The notes beneath the pieces were generated by a model. It was not told the DNA's origin, made no database searches, and saw only the letters and a program-made list of their open reading frames with translations. From Pelodictyon phaeoclathratiforme BU-1 (GTDB taxonomy: Bacteria; Bacteroidota; Chlorobiia; Chlorobiales; Chlorobiaceae): 64,000 nucleotides of DNA. The stretch covers positions 2,618,501 through 2,682,500 of the forward strand of contig NC_011060.1 of assembly GCF_000020645.1 (NCBI RefSeq), in the 5' to 3' direction. Positions within the stretch are counted from its first letter, which is position 1; every line of letters starts with the position of its first letter. A program made the translations under genes and the position numbers. Shown one piece after another: positions 17,227-24,988 of the stretch.

Positions 17227-17604
17227 ATGACACCGTATGCTCACTCATGCGTCAGGCTGGTAAACATGGTTTTCTATGCCCATCACGGCGTTCTCAAGGA
17301 AGAGCACACCGTAGGAGGAAAATATGAAGTGGATGCGGCGCTCTCTTTCGACTTCACCGATGCAGCACAAAACGATGACATCACAAAAACCATCGATTAC
17401 GGCGCAGTGTACAAAAAGATTCAGGAGGCCCTGACCCTCAGGAAGTTCTTTCTTATCGAGGCTGTCGCCTATGAAATAGCTCACGATCTCCTCCGGGATT
17501 TTCCTCTTCTTGAAAAAGTCGCCATCAATGTCCGCAAACGCAACCCGCCCGTTGATGGTATCTGCGATTATGCTGAAGCCGATTACGCCACATCCCGCTG
17601 CTGA
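17227..17604 (+). CDS. folB: Dihydroneopterin aldolase
   Basis: Cleaves dihydroneopterin to 6-hydroxymethyl-dihydropterin in folate synthesis. 125 residues. Seen: FYAHHGVLKEEHTVGGKYEVD (FxGxHG-type start with the conserved glutamate), TIDYGAVYKKI, LIEAVAYEIA with the pterin-binding glutamate, and the C-terminal VRKRNPPVDG with the catalytic-lysine region. folK starts 4 bases after its stop, so the two are co-transcribed. Confidence 0.94.
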   Translation: MTPYAHSCVRLVNMVFYAHHGVLKEEHTVGGKYEVDAALSFDFTDAAQNDDITKTIDYGAVYKKIQEALTLRKFFLIEAVAYEIAHDLLRDFPLLEKVAINVRKRNPPVDGICDYAEADYATSRC

Positions 17605-17608
17605 AGTT

Positions 17609-18136
17609 ATGCCTATGCACAAGGTCTTTATCGGGATAGGATCCAATATTGGAGAGCGCCTCCACCACCTTCAGGAGGCCGTTGACCGGATTGCCCTTCT
17701 TGCCGGAACAGAGGTGAGAGGCGTCTCAGCAATCTATATGACCGAACCAGTCGGCGAGAGCGAACAGAACCGCTTCTTTAACGGGGTAGTTGAACTTGAA
17801 ACATCACTTGCACCCGAAGAGCTGCGCCGACAATGTAAAACAATTGAGCAGGAACTTGGAAGACCGGATGCCTATCCGCGCTGGAGCCCGAGAGTCATTG
17901 ACCTCGACATTCTGCTCTACGACGACCTCTCTCTCCTCACCGAAACACTCACCATACCGCACCCCGAATTGCATTGTCGCAACTTTGTCCTTATCCCTCT
18001 GCTCGACCTTGCCAATCCCCTGCATCCCGCAATGCACAAGACCATTCTGCAGCTACTCTCCGGCTGCAGCGACCGCTCGGTATTGATAAAATTAAAAGAG
18101 GGAATCAGGATAAAAAAAAGACGGAATGCCCGGTAA
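17609..18136 (+). CDS. folK: 2-amino-4-hydroxy-6-hydroxymethyldihydropteridine pyrophosphokinase
   Basis: Next step after FolB: pyrophosphorylates the pterin. 175 residues. Seen: GIGSNIGERLHHLQEAV at the N-terminus, YMTEPVGESEQNRFFNGVVELET, RWSPRVIDLDILLYDD (Mg-binding DxD) and IPHPELHCRNFVLIPLLDL. The ATG at 17609 lies 4 bases after the folB stop; an ATG at 17615 is equally usable. The last codons overlap the terminator that serves the opposite-strand arsA gene. Confidence 0.95.
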   Translation: MPMHKVFIGIGSNIGERLHHLQEAVDRIALLAGTEVRGVSAIYMTEPVGESEQNRFFNGVVELETSLAPEELRRQCKTIEQELGRPDAYPRWSPRVIDLDILLYDDLSLLTETLTIPHPELHCRNFVLIPLLDLANPLHPAMHKTILQLLSGCSDRSVLIKLKEGIRIKKRRNAR

Positions 18137-18148
18137 AGCACTCCGTCT
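18111..18148 (-). terminator. Rho-independent terminator for the chlorosome-locus transcript
   Basis: On the minus strand AGACGGAGTGC pairs with GCATTCCGTCT (one G-T) and is followed by a run of about eight T (18111-18119). It is encoded inside the 3' end of the opposite-strand folK gene and lies about 40 bases after the arsA stop. On the plus strand no T-run follows. Confidence 0.85.
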
Positions 18149-18190
18149 GTTCGTAATCACGATGATCCTGAAAAAGCCGGTCTGACCTTC

Positions 18191-19345
18191 TCAGTTGGCG
18201 AAGGTGATATTCAGGTTCCCTTCAGAAAAGTCAGCGCCCTCCGTCTTGCGTCCAACAAGGACATTGGGCAGAATAATGCTTTTGCGGAAATTATTGATGT
18301 CCACCAGCAGCTCATCACCCTTGATGTTCACATTAAGCTTCTTCACCTCAACGTTCGGCAGGTAAAGACTCAGGACATATTTGCCATCAACTTTCTCCAG
18401 CATCTGGGTTTTGTCATCAACGTAGAGAATTTCTGCTGGATTACGCTCACCAAACATCTCCTGACTCAACTGATAGAGCCTCTCCGTATTGATAATTTCT
18501 GCCGTAGACTGCTTCACCCTGAAAATCGGTACCGGATAGAAGCAATTTTCAATCACTTTTAGATATTTGCTCTGAATATCGATAAGGCTCTGCAGATAAC
18601 TGTCCGTTGAACTTGAGGGAAGAATCTTGTTGACAACGGCGGCATCAAGCTTGTAACCGAAAAGATTAAGATAGGTCTGCACACGCAAGGCCTCCTTGAT
18701 AACCATGTTCTCAGGATTAAGAACCACGCGGAAGGTGGTTATTGATTTATCCTGAAGCATGGCATGAAGCTCTTTCATATGCGAGTTCACCTCCGGCATA
18801 AGCTTGAAGATATTTTTCTTCGGCATAAACTTGTTGAGGAGTGGAGCCGCAAAACCGATGGCTTTTGAATGCCATCCGCCAATTTTATCGGCATACCATC
18901 CATACGATTCAGGCATTCCAAGCAAACGCATGGTCTCTCCTGTCGGGGCAGCATCAACAACCACCACATCATAATCACCTGACTTGGCAGCTTTCCAGAT
19001 ATAGCGCAAACTGATCATCTCCTCCATACCCGGCATGATTGCAAGCTCTTCGGCGACAACCTCATTGGCTCCATCATGCATTAAAATCGATGAGAAATAG
19101 GAATAGAGTTCAGTCCAGTTCTCCCTTATTTCGGCAAGAACATTCACCTCCATGGCAAAGAGATTCTTTTCAACCTCAACCGGCGTGGAAGAGAGTTCGG
19201 TACTCAATGCGTCGGCAAGGCTGTGAGCCACATCGGTACTCATAATCAAAACCCTCTGTCCTCTTCGTGCAATTGCGGTTGCAGACGACGCTGAAACGGT
19301 AGTCTTGCCTACCCCTCCTTTACCCAAGTAAAGAATAATTCTCAT
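18191..19345 (-). CDS. ArsA/Get3-family ATPase with C-terminal HSP20-like domain (arsA1)
   Basis: 384 residues. Seen: the deviant Walker A GKGGVGKTT (residues about 8-16), switch I TDVAHSLADAL, VVVDAAPTGETMRLL (switch II), and a C-terminal beta-sandwich domain from about residue 310 (VDGKYVLSLYLPNVEVKKLN ... IKGDELLVDI), as in the ArsA_HSP20 family. The arsenite-binding cysteine set of ArsA and the CxxC of Get3 are not visible, and no arsB is nearby, so arsenic transport is unlikely. Position downstream of csmA suggests a role in chlorosome protein insertion or assembly (inference). Confidence 0.88.
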   Translation of the reverse strand: MRIILYLGKGGVGKTTVSASSATAIARRGQRVLIMSTDVAHSLADALSTELSSTPVEVEKNLFAMEVNVLAEIRENWTELYSYFSSILMHDGANEVVAEELAIMPGMEEMISLRYIWKAAKSGDYDVVVVDAAPTGETMRLLGMPESYGWYADKIGGWHSKAIGFAAPLLNKFMPKKNIFKLMPEVNSHMKELHAMLQDKSITTFRVVLNPENMVIKEALRVQTYLNLFGYKLDAAVVNKILPSSSTDSYLQSLIDIQSKYLKVIENCFYPVPIFRVKQSTAEIINTERLYQLSQEMFGERNPAEILYVDDKTQMLEKVDGKYVLSLYLPNVEVKKLNVNIKGDELLVDINNFRKSIILPNVLVGRKTEGADFSEGNLNITFAN

Positions 19346-19392
19346 GTTGATAATAAAACTATTGAGTGAACTTGATCTTGACTGAACACTTT

Positions 19393-20919
19393 TTATCGAT
19401 GAGTTGCGCCTTCATTATCGGCGTCATGGCCAGTATGGTGACCGTTACCTGATTCCTTTTTTCCCTGAGTATCATCATCAGAGTGCGATACCGGGGTGAG
19501 CCTTTCCGATGGTTGCGCATTGTCCGAATCCGACTTGATCCTGATTCTGGTTTTTGAAACACCCCCTGCTGTTCCTGGAGAATCATCCATACTCATCATG
19601 TTTTTCACAAGTGGAGGGACATCCTCATCAAGAGATTTGATGGTAATACTTTTGCGCTTCGGGGCAGCATCACCTTCATGATCACCAGCACTCCCTGCAC
19701 CCACTCCCGATGCAGCAGAAACCCTCTTGCCCGATTCAGCGGAAAAGGGCTCACTGCTGAAACAATCATCGTTGGAGGTCGCACGATCATCACTTGTTAT
19801 ATGAATGCTCCTTTTTTTAAACGCAGGCTCTTCATCATCCCCACTATCACGTCGCTGATGTGGTGAGGCATCATGCATTCCCCCCTGAGGCGCTTTCGAG
19901 GTGGGGCGTTGTGTTCTCTTTTTCGATGAATCGCCAAAACTCGAAGAGAGGCGCAACAGCTTTCCAACCGATCCGATAACCCCATCATTTTTGACCGCAG
20001 TTTTAACAATATTGATAACAAAACGCTCTGCCTGTGGATTATCTGCAATACTGATGAGCAGTTCATTAAGCGCAGTCAACATACCGGGAACATGCTGCAG
20101 GTCATTTTTAACCTGGTCACGAATTTTGAACGGAGCATCACCAATCATCTCCTTGATCGAACCGGCAATTCTTTTCAGTGAAGCCGGATCCGTAGGAAGT
20201 ATATTTTCAATGCCTTTAAACATTTCAGCCGGAGAAAATCCTTCCGGCGCTGCCCCGCCTGCCTGCGAACCCCCGGGCACCCCTCTGCCCTGCTTCTGCC
20301 CGCTTTCATCTGGATGGTAACCGATAGAAGCCTTGTATTGTTCAAGAAGATCCTGACCATAACCGATATGACTCTCCTGTCGGGAAGGATCAGGAGCATT
20401 CAGGCGAAGAGAGATAACCTGAGGCACACAGATACCCCTTACGTCCTGCAAAATATGAAGCGAAACGTCGTCAGGAAGAATTTTCCGGTAATCAAGGCCA
20501 AAACGCTCTTCGATAATGGATTCAACAACCGTATGAAGCCTGGTAATCAATTCAGCTTCCCTCAGTTCGACCATATCAAAAATAACATAGACCGGCTCCT
20601 TCTCCTCACGGCGAACCTTGAAATTCAGCGTCGCGAAATCATGATCCTTATTCCGACTGTTTACACTGACAGAACCAAGATTAAAGCGGTCGAGATAGTC
20701 TTTGTTCGAACCTCTCGCCCAGAAATAAACAGCCTTATCACTATAAATCAGGTAATCCTGAAAGGCAATATTACCAACACGCTCCTGATGTGATTCATAA
20801 AAAACCCCTTCAAAAAATGCAATCGGATTCTCACCGGCATGCATGAGCCCCTTCTGAAAAAACTCAGTTACATCACTCTGTTCGGTCTGCGCCGAGATAT
20901 ACAACGATATATTAGCCAT
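19393..20919 (-). CDS. Unknown protein of the chlorosome locus (orf508)
   Basis: 508 residues, not assigned to a known family. Residues 1-150 look like a compact alpha/beta PH-type domain (FEGVFYESHQERVGNIAFQDYLIYSDKAVYFWAR). The middle (about 200-310) is helical (LLEQYKASIG, LKRIAGSIKEMIG). From about 325 on it is low-complexity, charged and Ser/Asp/His-rich, with repeated phospho-like motifs such as KKRSIHITSDD, KRKSITIKSLD and KTRIRIKSDSD. No signal peptide or membrane span. It lies between csmA and arsA1 on one strand. The PH-like call is tentative. Confidence 0.7.
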   Translation of the reverse strand: MANISLYISAQTEQSDVTEFFQKGLMHAGENPIAFFEGVFYESHQERVGNIAFQDYLIYSDKAVYFWARGSNKDYLDRFNLGSVSVNSRNKDHDFATLNFKVRREEKEPVYVIFDMVELREAELITRLHTVVESIIEERFGLDYRKILPDDVSLHILQDVRGICVPQVISLRLNAPDPSRQESHIGYGQDLLEQYKASIGYHPDESGQKQGRGVPGGSQAGGAAPEGFSPAEMFKGIENILPTDPASLKRIAGSIKEMIGDAPFKIRDQVKNDLQHVPGMLTALNELLISIADNPQAERFVINIVKTAVKNDGVIGSVGKLLRLSSSFGDSSKKRTQRPTSKAPQGGMHDASPHQRRDSGDDEEPAFKKRSIHITSDDRATSNDDCFSSEPFSAESGKRVSAASGVGAGSAGDHEGDAAPKRKSITIKSLDEDVPPLVKNMMSMDDSPGTAGGVSKTRIRIKSDSDNAQPSERLTPVSHSDDDTQGKKESGNGHHTGHDADNEGATHR

Positions 20920-21040
20920 TACCCATACCCGTTCACTTGATACTGATTAGCACACTGACCTTAAATCTATGAAAATTTTACAATAAACAGAAATAACCCG
21001 ACAACGCGGAGAGCAACCTGATTTATGATCAAAACAAAAA

Positions 21041-21072
21041 AGGCAGTGAAAGCTTTAACCTTTTCACTGCCT
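21041..21072 (-). terminator. Rho-independent terminator of csmA
   Basis: Stem AGGCAGTGAAA / TTTCACTGCCT around a short loop, then TTTTTTGTTTT on the minus strand, about 27 bases after the csmA stop. Strong termination here would make csmA mRNA end separately from the downstream orf508-arsA1 genes. Confidence 0.93.
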
Positions 21073-21098
21073 GGGCAAAGAGCATAATCTCGTTATAC

Positions 21099-21341
21099 TT
21101 ACTCTGCGAACTTTGATTCAACAGCTTTCGAAGGAACAGCATAACCTGAAACTTCAGGTGAAGAACCACGAAGGCTGGTGCCTCCGCCTGTGCTGCCATA
21201 AGCATTGCGGTTGATTCTCATGGTGCCTTTGCCCAATGAATCAAACAACATTCCTACAGTTTCCCAATGCCCCTCAACCATTACTTCGAAAATACGCCCG
21301 GCTGCTGCCAGGATATCGGTAAAAACGCCACCACCACTCAT
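21099..21341 (-). CDS. csmA: Chlorosome baseplate protein CsmA (bacteriochlorophyll a-binding) precursor
   Basis: Major protein of the chlorosome baseplate, which passes excitation energy from the bacteriochlorophyll c/d/e rods to the FMO protein. 80 residues. Seen: the near-invariant MSGGGVFTDILAAAGRIF start, the amphipathic helix with the single histidine (EGHWETVGM) that is the accepted BChl a ligand, and a C-terminal stretch (SPEVSGYAVPSKAVESKFAE) of which about the last 20 residues are removed in the mature protein of studied species. A very strong Shine-Dalgarno (AAGGAGGAA) precedes the ATG at 21339-21341, in line with high expression. Confidence 0.98.
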   Translation of the reverse strand: MSGGGVFTDILAAAGRIFEVMVEGHWETVGMLFDSLGKGTMRINRNAYGSTGGGTSLRGSSPEVSGYAVPSKAVESKFAE

Positions 21342-21453
21342 AATTCCTCCTTGGAATTTAATTGTTGGAAAAATACCAAAACTTAAGTTTAGAACTCTTG
21401 TCCCAATTTAATAGTAATAAACAAAAAAACACAAAAAAAAGTTTTTTCTGCCC

Positions 21454-21468
21454 ACTTCGTAACGAAGT
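21454..21468. promoter_or_regulatory. 15-base dyad in the csmC-csmA spacer
   Basis: ACTTCGT-A-ACGAAGT is a perfect dyad, 20 bases after the csmC stop (minus strand). It is followed on that strand by GGGCAG, a short A run and then a T-rich stretch. It could be an operator for a csmA promoter or a weak attenuator between csmC and csmA. Confidence 0.45.
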
Positions 21469-21489
21469 ACGTCAACAACGCAGATTACC

Positions 21490-21909
21490 CTATTTCCTCA
21501 CCTGACCCTTCTGAAAGGAACCCGCAAAATTCTTGACAACTTCAGAAGCAGACACCCCCGCATCACCCACGGCCGTTGCTGCATTTGTGGTCGCATTTTC
21601 AACGGTTTCGACGGCATTGACATACAACTCGCTTGCTGTTCTTGATGCATCCTTAACGGTAATGGCAACCCGATCAATGGTCTCGCCGACAACTCCGCCG
21701 GTGCTGCCGATCAGATTCCCGATGCCCGAAGCGTCAATAACAGCGCCCACAGTACCGGTCACCGTATCAAAGACATTTCCGGCAAGATTCAAGCCACCAA
21801 CAATAGCGCTCTCGCCAGTCAAAAGCACACTCTCAGCAAGAAACGTGAGGCGATCAGTAAACTCAAGTTCCTTAAAATCCTTACGCAGTTTCTGGTACGA
21901 TTCCGACAT
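21490..21909 (-). CDS. csmC: Chlorosome envelope protein CsmC
   Basis: 139 residues, about 14 kDa. Seen: a polar N-terminus (SESYQKLRKDFKELEFTDR) followed by a long Gly/Ala/Val/Thr-rich region without charged residues (GLNLAGNVFDTVTGTVGAVIDASG), suited to lying in the chlorosome lipid monolayer. The gene directly upstream of csmA in studied Chlorobium species is csmC, of this size; the name rests on that synteny plus composition. The ATG at 21907-21909 has GGAG 7 bases upstream. Confidence 0.85.
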   Translation of the reverse strand: MSESYQKLRKDFKELEFTDRLTFLAESVLLTGESAIVGGLNLAGNVFDTVTGTVGAVIDASGIGNLIGSTGGVVGETIDRVAITVKDASRTASELYVNAVETVENATTNAATAVGDAGVSASEVVKNFAGSFQKGQVRK

Positions 21910-22036
21910 AATCAATCTCCATGGAAGTGAGGCCGCGAAAACGGAGCCCCGGTTATGATTGAAAACAATACTAAATTATTCTGTCGGAATTTAAACATAA
22001 ATATCGATCTAAACAAGTGTTCCCCATGAAGCATCT

Positions 22037-23263
22037 CTATCCCCTGTCATAAGCTTTCTGTTCTTTTTGCAGGCGGCTCTGCTCGTGACGATCAAGATCA
22101 AAGGGTATATGAAGCCATTTGTCCTTAAATACCGCATCGCCCGGTTCAAGCCCGGTCAGGCTGATCGGAAGGGTGATGATTTTACGCTGGTTGCCGATCT
22201 GTACAAACAACTCGTCGCCTGTTACCCATACATCAATATCGACAGGGTTGGCGAACATCAGCTTCAACTGTACCTCATAGACATTGCCGTTACGGACAAA
22301 TTTGATCGGTGGTTCGTCATACATCATATCAGACGGATCGCTGTCGCCGTACATATCTTTGGCAAACATCTCCAGGGACTTCAGACCGACAATTTCCTGC
22401 TCGTACATCCTCAGTTTTTTCACCGGAAGGGGAGAAAAGCCCTCTTCAATCTCTCCGAGGTACTTCTGTTGAATCGCTTTCCAGTTCTCCAGATATCCAC
22501 TGTCCTCTTTGGTATCAAGTAACCTGTTGACAAGAACCATATCCACCTTGAAACCGTAAAGATTCAGATAGGTCAAGGCACGCATGGTCTCCTTGATCGA
22601 CATCTTCTCCGCATTCATAACAAGGCGTACCGTCGATTTTTTATTATTCGTAAGAATTTCACGAATGTCTTCAAGCTCATCAAAAACCTGATCAACCGAC
22701 TCAATGGCATCTGCCGGAGGCACAAAAAAAGCAATTTTATCCGACATCCTTGAAAGAGGCTTGCTGAGCGGCTTGATAAGATACTTGTTAACATTCTTCA
22801 CCGCCTTCATGCCCCAGGCAAGCGTATCGGGAAGAGAGAGGAGGCGCAGGGTTTCACCCGTCGGGGCGGTATCAAGCACCAGCACATCATAGAGACCGGA
22901 GGCTTTGTAGCGCTTGATTCTCAAAAGAGAGAACAGCTCTTCCATGCCGGGAAGAATGGTCATTTCATCAGCCATAACACCTGAAACGCCCTGAGCCATG
23001 AAAATCTTGGAGTAGTATTTCTGTACAGACTGCCAATTCTGCTTCAGGTCAACATAAGGATTCACCTCAATGGCATGAAGATTCTCCTTTATCTTTGTCG
23101 GTTCAGCGCCAAGAGGCAGGTTAAAGGAATCCGAAAGACTATGTGCGGGGTCGGTTGAAAGAACAAGGGTACGATAGCCCAGTTGCGACAAACGGACAGC
23201 CGTAGCCGCAGAAACGCTGGTTTTCCCTACCCCGCCTTTACCTGTAAAAGTTAAAATACGCAT
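22037..23263 (-). CDS. ArsA/Get3-family ATPase with C-terminal HSP20-like domain (arsA2)
   Basis: 408 residues from the ATG at 23261-23263, which puts the P-loop FTGKGGVGKTSVSAA at the N-terminus; the upstream 17 residues of the frame are rejected. Seen: STDPAHSLSDSFNLPLG, LVLDTAPTGETLRLLSLPD, and a C-terminal HSP20-like beta domain (VYEVQLKLMFANPVDIDVWV ... ELFVQIGNQRKIITLP). Paralogue of the 18191-19345 gene; both flank csmC-csmA in the same orientation. The metal-binding cysteines of arsenite pumps are not visible. Likely a client-targeting ATPase for envelope or chlorosome proteins (inference). Confidence 0.88.
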   Translation of the reverse strand: MRILTFTGKGGVGKTSVSAATAVRLSQLGYRTLVLSTDPAHSLSDSFNLPLGAEPTKIKENLHAIEVNPYVDLKQNWQSVQKYYSKIFMAQGVSGVMADEMTILPGMEELFSLLRIKRYKASGLYDVLVLDTAPTGETLRLLSLPDTLAWGMKAVKNVNKYLIKPLSKPLSRMSDKIAFFVPPADAIESVDQVFDELEDIREILTNNKKSTVRLVMNAEKMSIKETMRALTYLNLYGFKVDMVLVNRLLDTKEDSGYLENWKAIQQKYLGEIEEGFSPLPVKKLRMYEQEIVGLKSLEMFAKDMYGDSDPSDMMYDEPPIKFVRNGNVYEVQLKLMFANPVDIDVWVTGDELFVQIGNQRKIITLPISLTGLEPGDAVFKDKWLHIPFDLDRHEQSRLQKEQKAYDRG

Positions 23264-23370
23264 AAACCAGACATTGGATGTTATGACCACTGAGGAAAAA
23301 TCAGAAAAAGTCAAAGATATAACTCTGAGCTGACTCTACAAAAGAATCTAACATACACACTTCAGCCAAG

Positions 23371-23386
23371 GTTTAAAATTTTAAAC
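23371..23386. promoter_or_regulatory. 16-base perfect palindrome between arsA2 and pyrK
   Basis: GTTTAAAATTTTAAAC is its own reverse complement, followed by another TTTAAAC and a TCGATCGA palindrome. It lies in the 216-base divergent spacer between arsA2 and pyrK and could be an operator for either. AT-rich palindromes can arise by chance, so confidence is limited. Confidence 0.4.
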
Positions 23387-23479
23387 TTTTTAAACTCGAT
23401 CGAACAACTTGCAAATGAACGTTCAGCTCACTTAATTGGAGTTCTCAAGTAACAAGATATTACCATCTCCTATCCCTTG

Positions 23480-24286
23480 ATGAGCATCGTCATGCCCGAA
23501 ACAAACTCCATCACTGATACACGTGCAACCGTAGTCGAGACCCGCCGCATCAGTCACGATGTCACGGTCATCACTCTTGATTGTCCGGCAATTGCCGCAT
23601 CCGCAAAGCCCGGAAATTTTGTCAACATCAAGGTCAGCGACACAACGCTGCCATTGCTCAGACGGCCATTTTCGATACACAACGTGCGAGGAGGACTCAT
23701 CGACATCATGGTTAAAGCCGCAGGGCGCGGCAGTGCACTTTTTTGCGACAGTACAAAAGGCTCAACCATGATGGTTCTCGGGCCACTCGGAACCTGTTTC
23801 GACATAAGTGGGAATAAATTCAATACCGCCATTCTTGTTTCAGGAGGCATCGGCACCGCTCCCATGCTCTTTCTTGAAAAAGAACTGAAAGCTAAGGGCA
23901 TAAAGGTGATTAACCTGATTGGTGGCCGAACAAAAGAGGAGTTACTCGCCCAAGAACTTTCAAACTGTCGGCTTGCAACAGATGACGGTTCAGCAGGATT
24001 CCGGGGAACTGTAGTCGAACTGCTCCGTGAAGAGTTACCCGCACTCAAACAGGATGGCGCTCTCAAGGTTTTCTCATGCGGACCAAATCCAATGCTGAAA
24101 GCAGTTGCCGCATTCTGCCGCGAGCAGAGTCTGAGATGTGATATCTCACTTGAATCGGTTATGGGCTGCGGTATAGGGATCTGTTACGGCTGCAGCGTCG
24201 AAGTCAAAAAACCCGATGGGGGACTCCGCACCATCCTGCTCTGTCAGGAGGGCCCTGTCATTGATGCCGAACTGCTTGCGGTATAA
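23480..24286 (+). CDS. pyrK: Dihydroorotate dehydrogenase electron transfer subunit (PyrK)
   Basis: FAD and 2Fe-2S protein that passes electrons from PyrD (class 1B) to NAD in pyrimidine synthesis. 268 residues. Seen: the FAD-binding LRRPFSIHN, the NAD-binding SGGIGTAPMLFLE, FSCGPNPML, and the C-terminal cluster cysteines in MGCGIGICYGCSVEV and ILLCQEGPV. ATG at 23480, immediately after a TTG. pyrD is not in the window. Confidence 0.93.
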   Translation: MSIVMPETNSITDTRATVVETRRISHDVTVITLDCPAIAASAKPGNFVNIKVSDTTLPLLRRPFSIHNVRGGLIDIMVKAAGRGSALFCDSTKGSTMMVLGPLGTCFDISGNKFNTAILVSGGIGTAPMLFLEKELKAKGIKVINLIGGRTKEELLAQELSNCRLATDDGSAGFRGTVVELLREELPALKQDGALKVFSCGPNPMLKAVAAFCREQSLRCDISLESVMGCGIGICYGCSVEVKKPDGGLRTILLCQEGPVIDAELLAV

Positions 24287-24361
24287 AAAAGATAATTTTA
24301 TCTTTACAAGAGCTCTGAACGGTATTCCCGAAAGCTTTTTTTCAACAAACTACCAACTACC

Positions 24362-24838
24362 ATGGCAAAAGGACTTAACAAAGTAATGCTGATCGGCCAC
24401 CTCGGCAACGATCCCGAAATGAAAGTCACTACCTCCGGCCAGTCGAGGGTTACTTTTACTCTGGCAACCAATGAAAACTTCAAAGACAACAACGGCAATC
24501 TGCAGGAGAGAACAGAATGGCACCGGATCGTCGTTTGGGCCAAACTTGCTGAAATATGCAGTCAATACCTGAAAAAGGGACGACAAGTTTACGTCGAAGG
24601 GCGTCTGCAGACCAGAAGCTGGGACGATCCCAAAAACGGCGAAAAAAGATATACAACCGAGATTGTCTGTTCCGACATGCAGATGCTCGGCGGAGCGCGG
24701 GAACAGGGAGGCGGAACGAGCTCTGAAAGCAGCTCCCAGGGTTACGAGCGCCAGCAAAGCCCTCATGACTATCCATCGCCACCAACCCACCCGTCAGTAC
24801 CCATGCTTGAAAATGACAAGGATGACCTGCCATTCTGA
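24362..24838 (+). CDS. ssb: Single-stranded DNA-binding protein
   Basis: Coats ssDNA in replication and repair. 158 residues. Seen: the OB-fold start GLNKVMLIGHLGNDPEMK, FTLATNE, TEWHRIVVWAKLAEICSQYLKKGRQVYVEGRLQTR, then a Gly/Ser/Gln/Pro-rich linker and the acidic partner-binding tip DDLPF. Followed by the heptamer repeat and holA. Confidence 0.97.
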   Translation: MAKGLNKVMLIGHLGNDPEMKVTTSGQSRVTFTLATNENFKDNNGNLQERTEWHRIVVWAKLAEICSQYLKKGRQVYVEGRLQTRSWDDPKNGEKRYTTEIVCSDMQMLGGAREQGGGTSSESSSQGYERQQSPHDYPSPPTHPSVPMLENDKDDLPF

Positions 24839-24847
24839 AGCGTTTTA

Positions 24848-24940
24848 AGTTGTCAGTTTTCAGTTTTCAGTTGTCAGCAATTACTGATAACTGAGGACTG
24901 ATTACTGATAACTGACAACTGACAACTGATTACTGATGAC
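24848..24940. repeat. Heptamer-repeat inverted element between ssb and holA
   Basis: Left arm: tandem 7-base units TCAGTTT/TCAGTTG (about four). Right arm: the complementary units CTGACAA, CTGACAA, CTGATTA, CTGATGA, with ACTGATAACTGA between. The two arms can pair into a long imperfect hairpin of about 90 bases. Units of this type occur as short-repeat families in several bacterial phyla. There are no spacers, so it is not a CRISPR array, and no T-run, so it is not a standard terminator. Confidence 0.8.
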
Positions 24941-24988
24941 CACCAAAAGCGCTCCTGCGGCTCACCCGATAACACGTTACTATCAACG

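Noticed and set aside
18191..23263. Arsenic-resistance operon because of two ArsA homologues
   Set aside because: No arsB, arsC or arsR nearby, no visible metal-binding cysteine set, and the genes are interleaved with csm genes.
24848..24940. Possible CRISPR array
   Set aside because: Units are only 7 bases, contiguous and without unique spacers.
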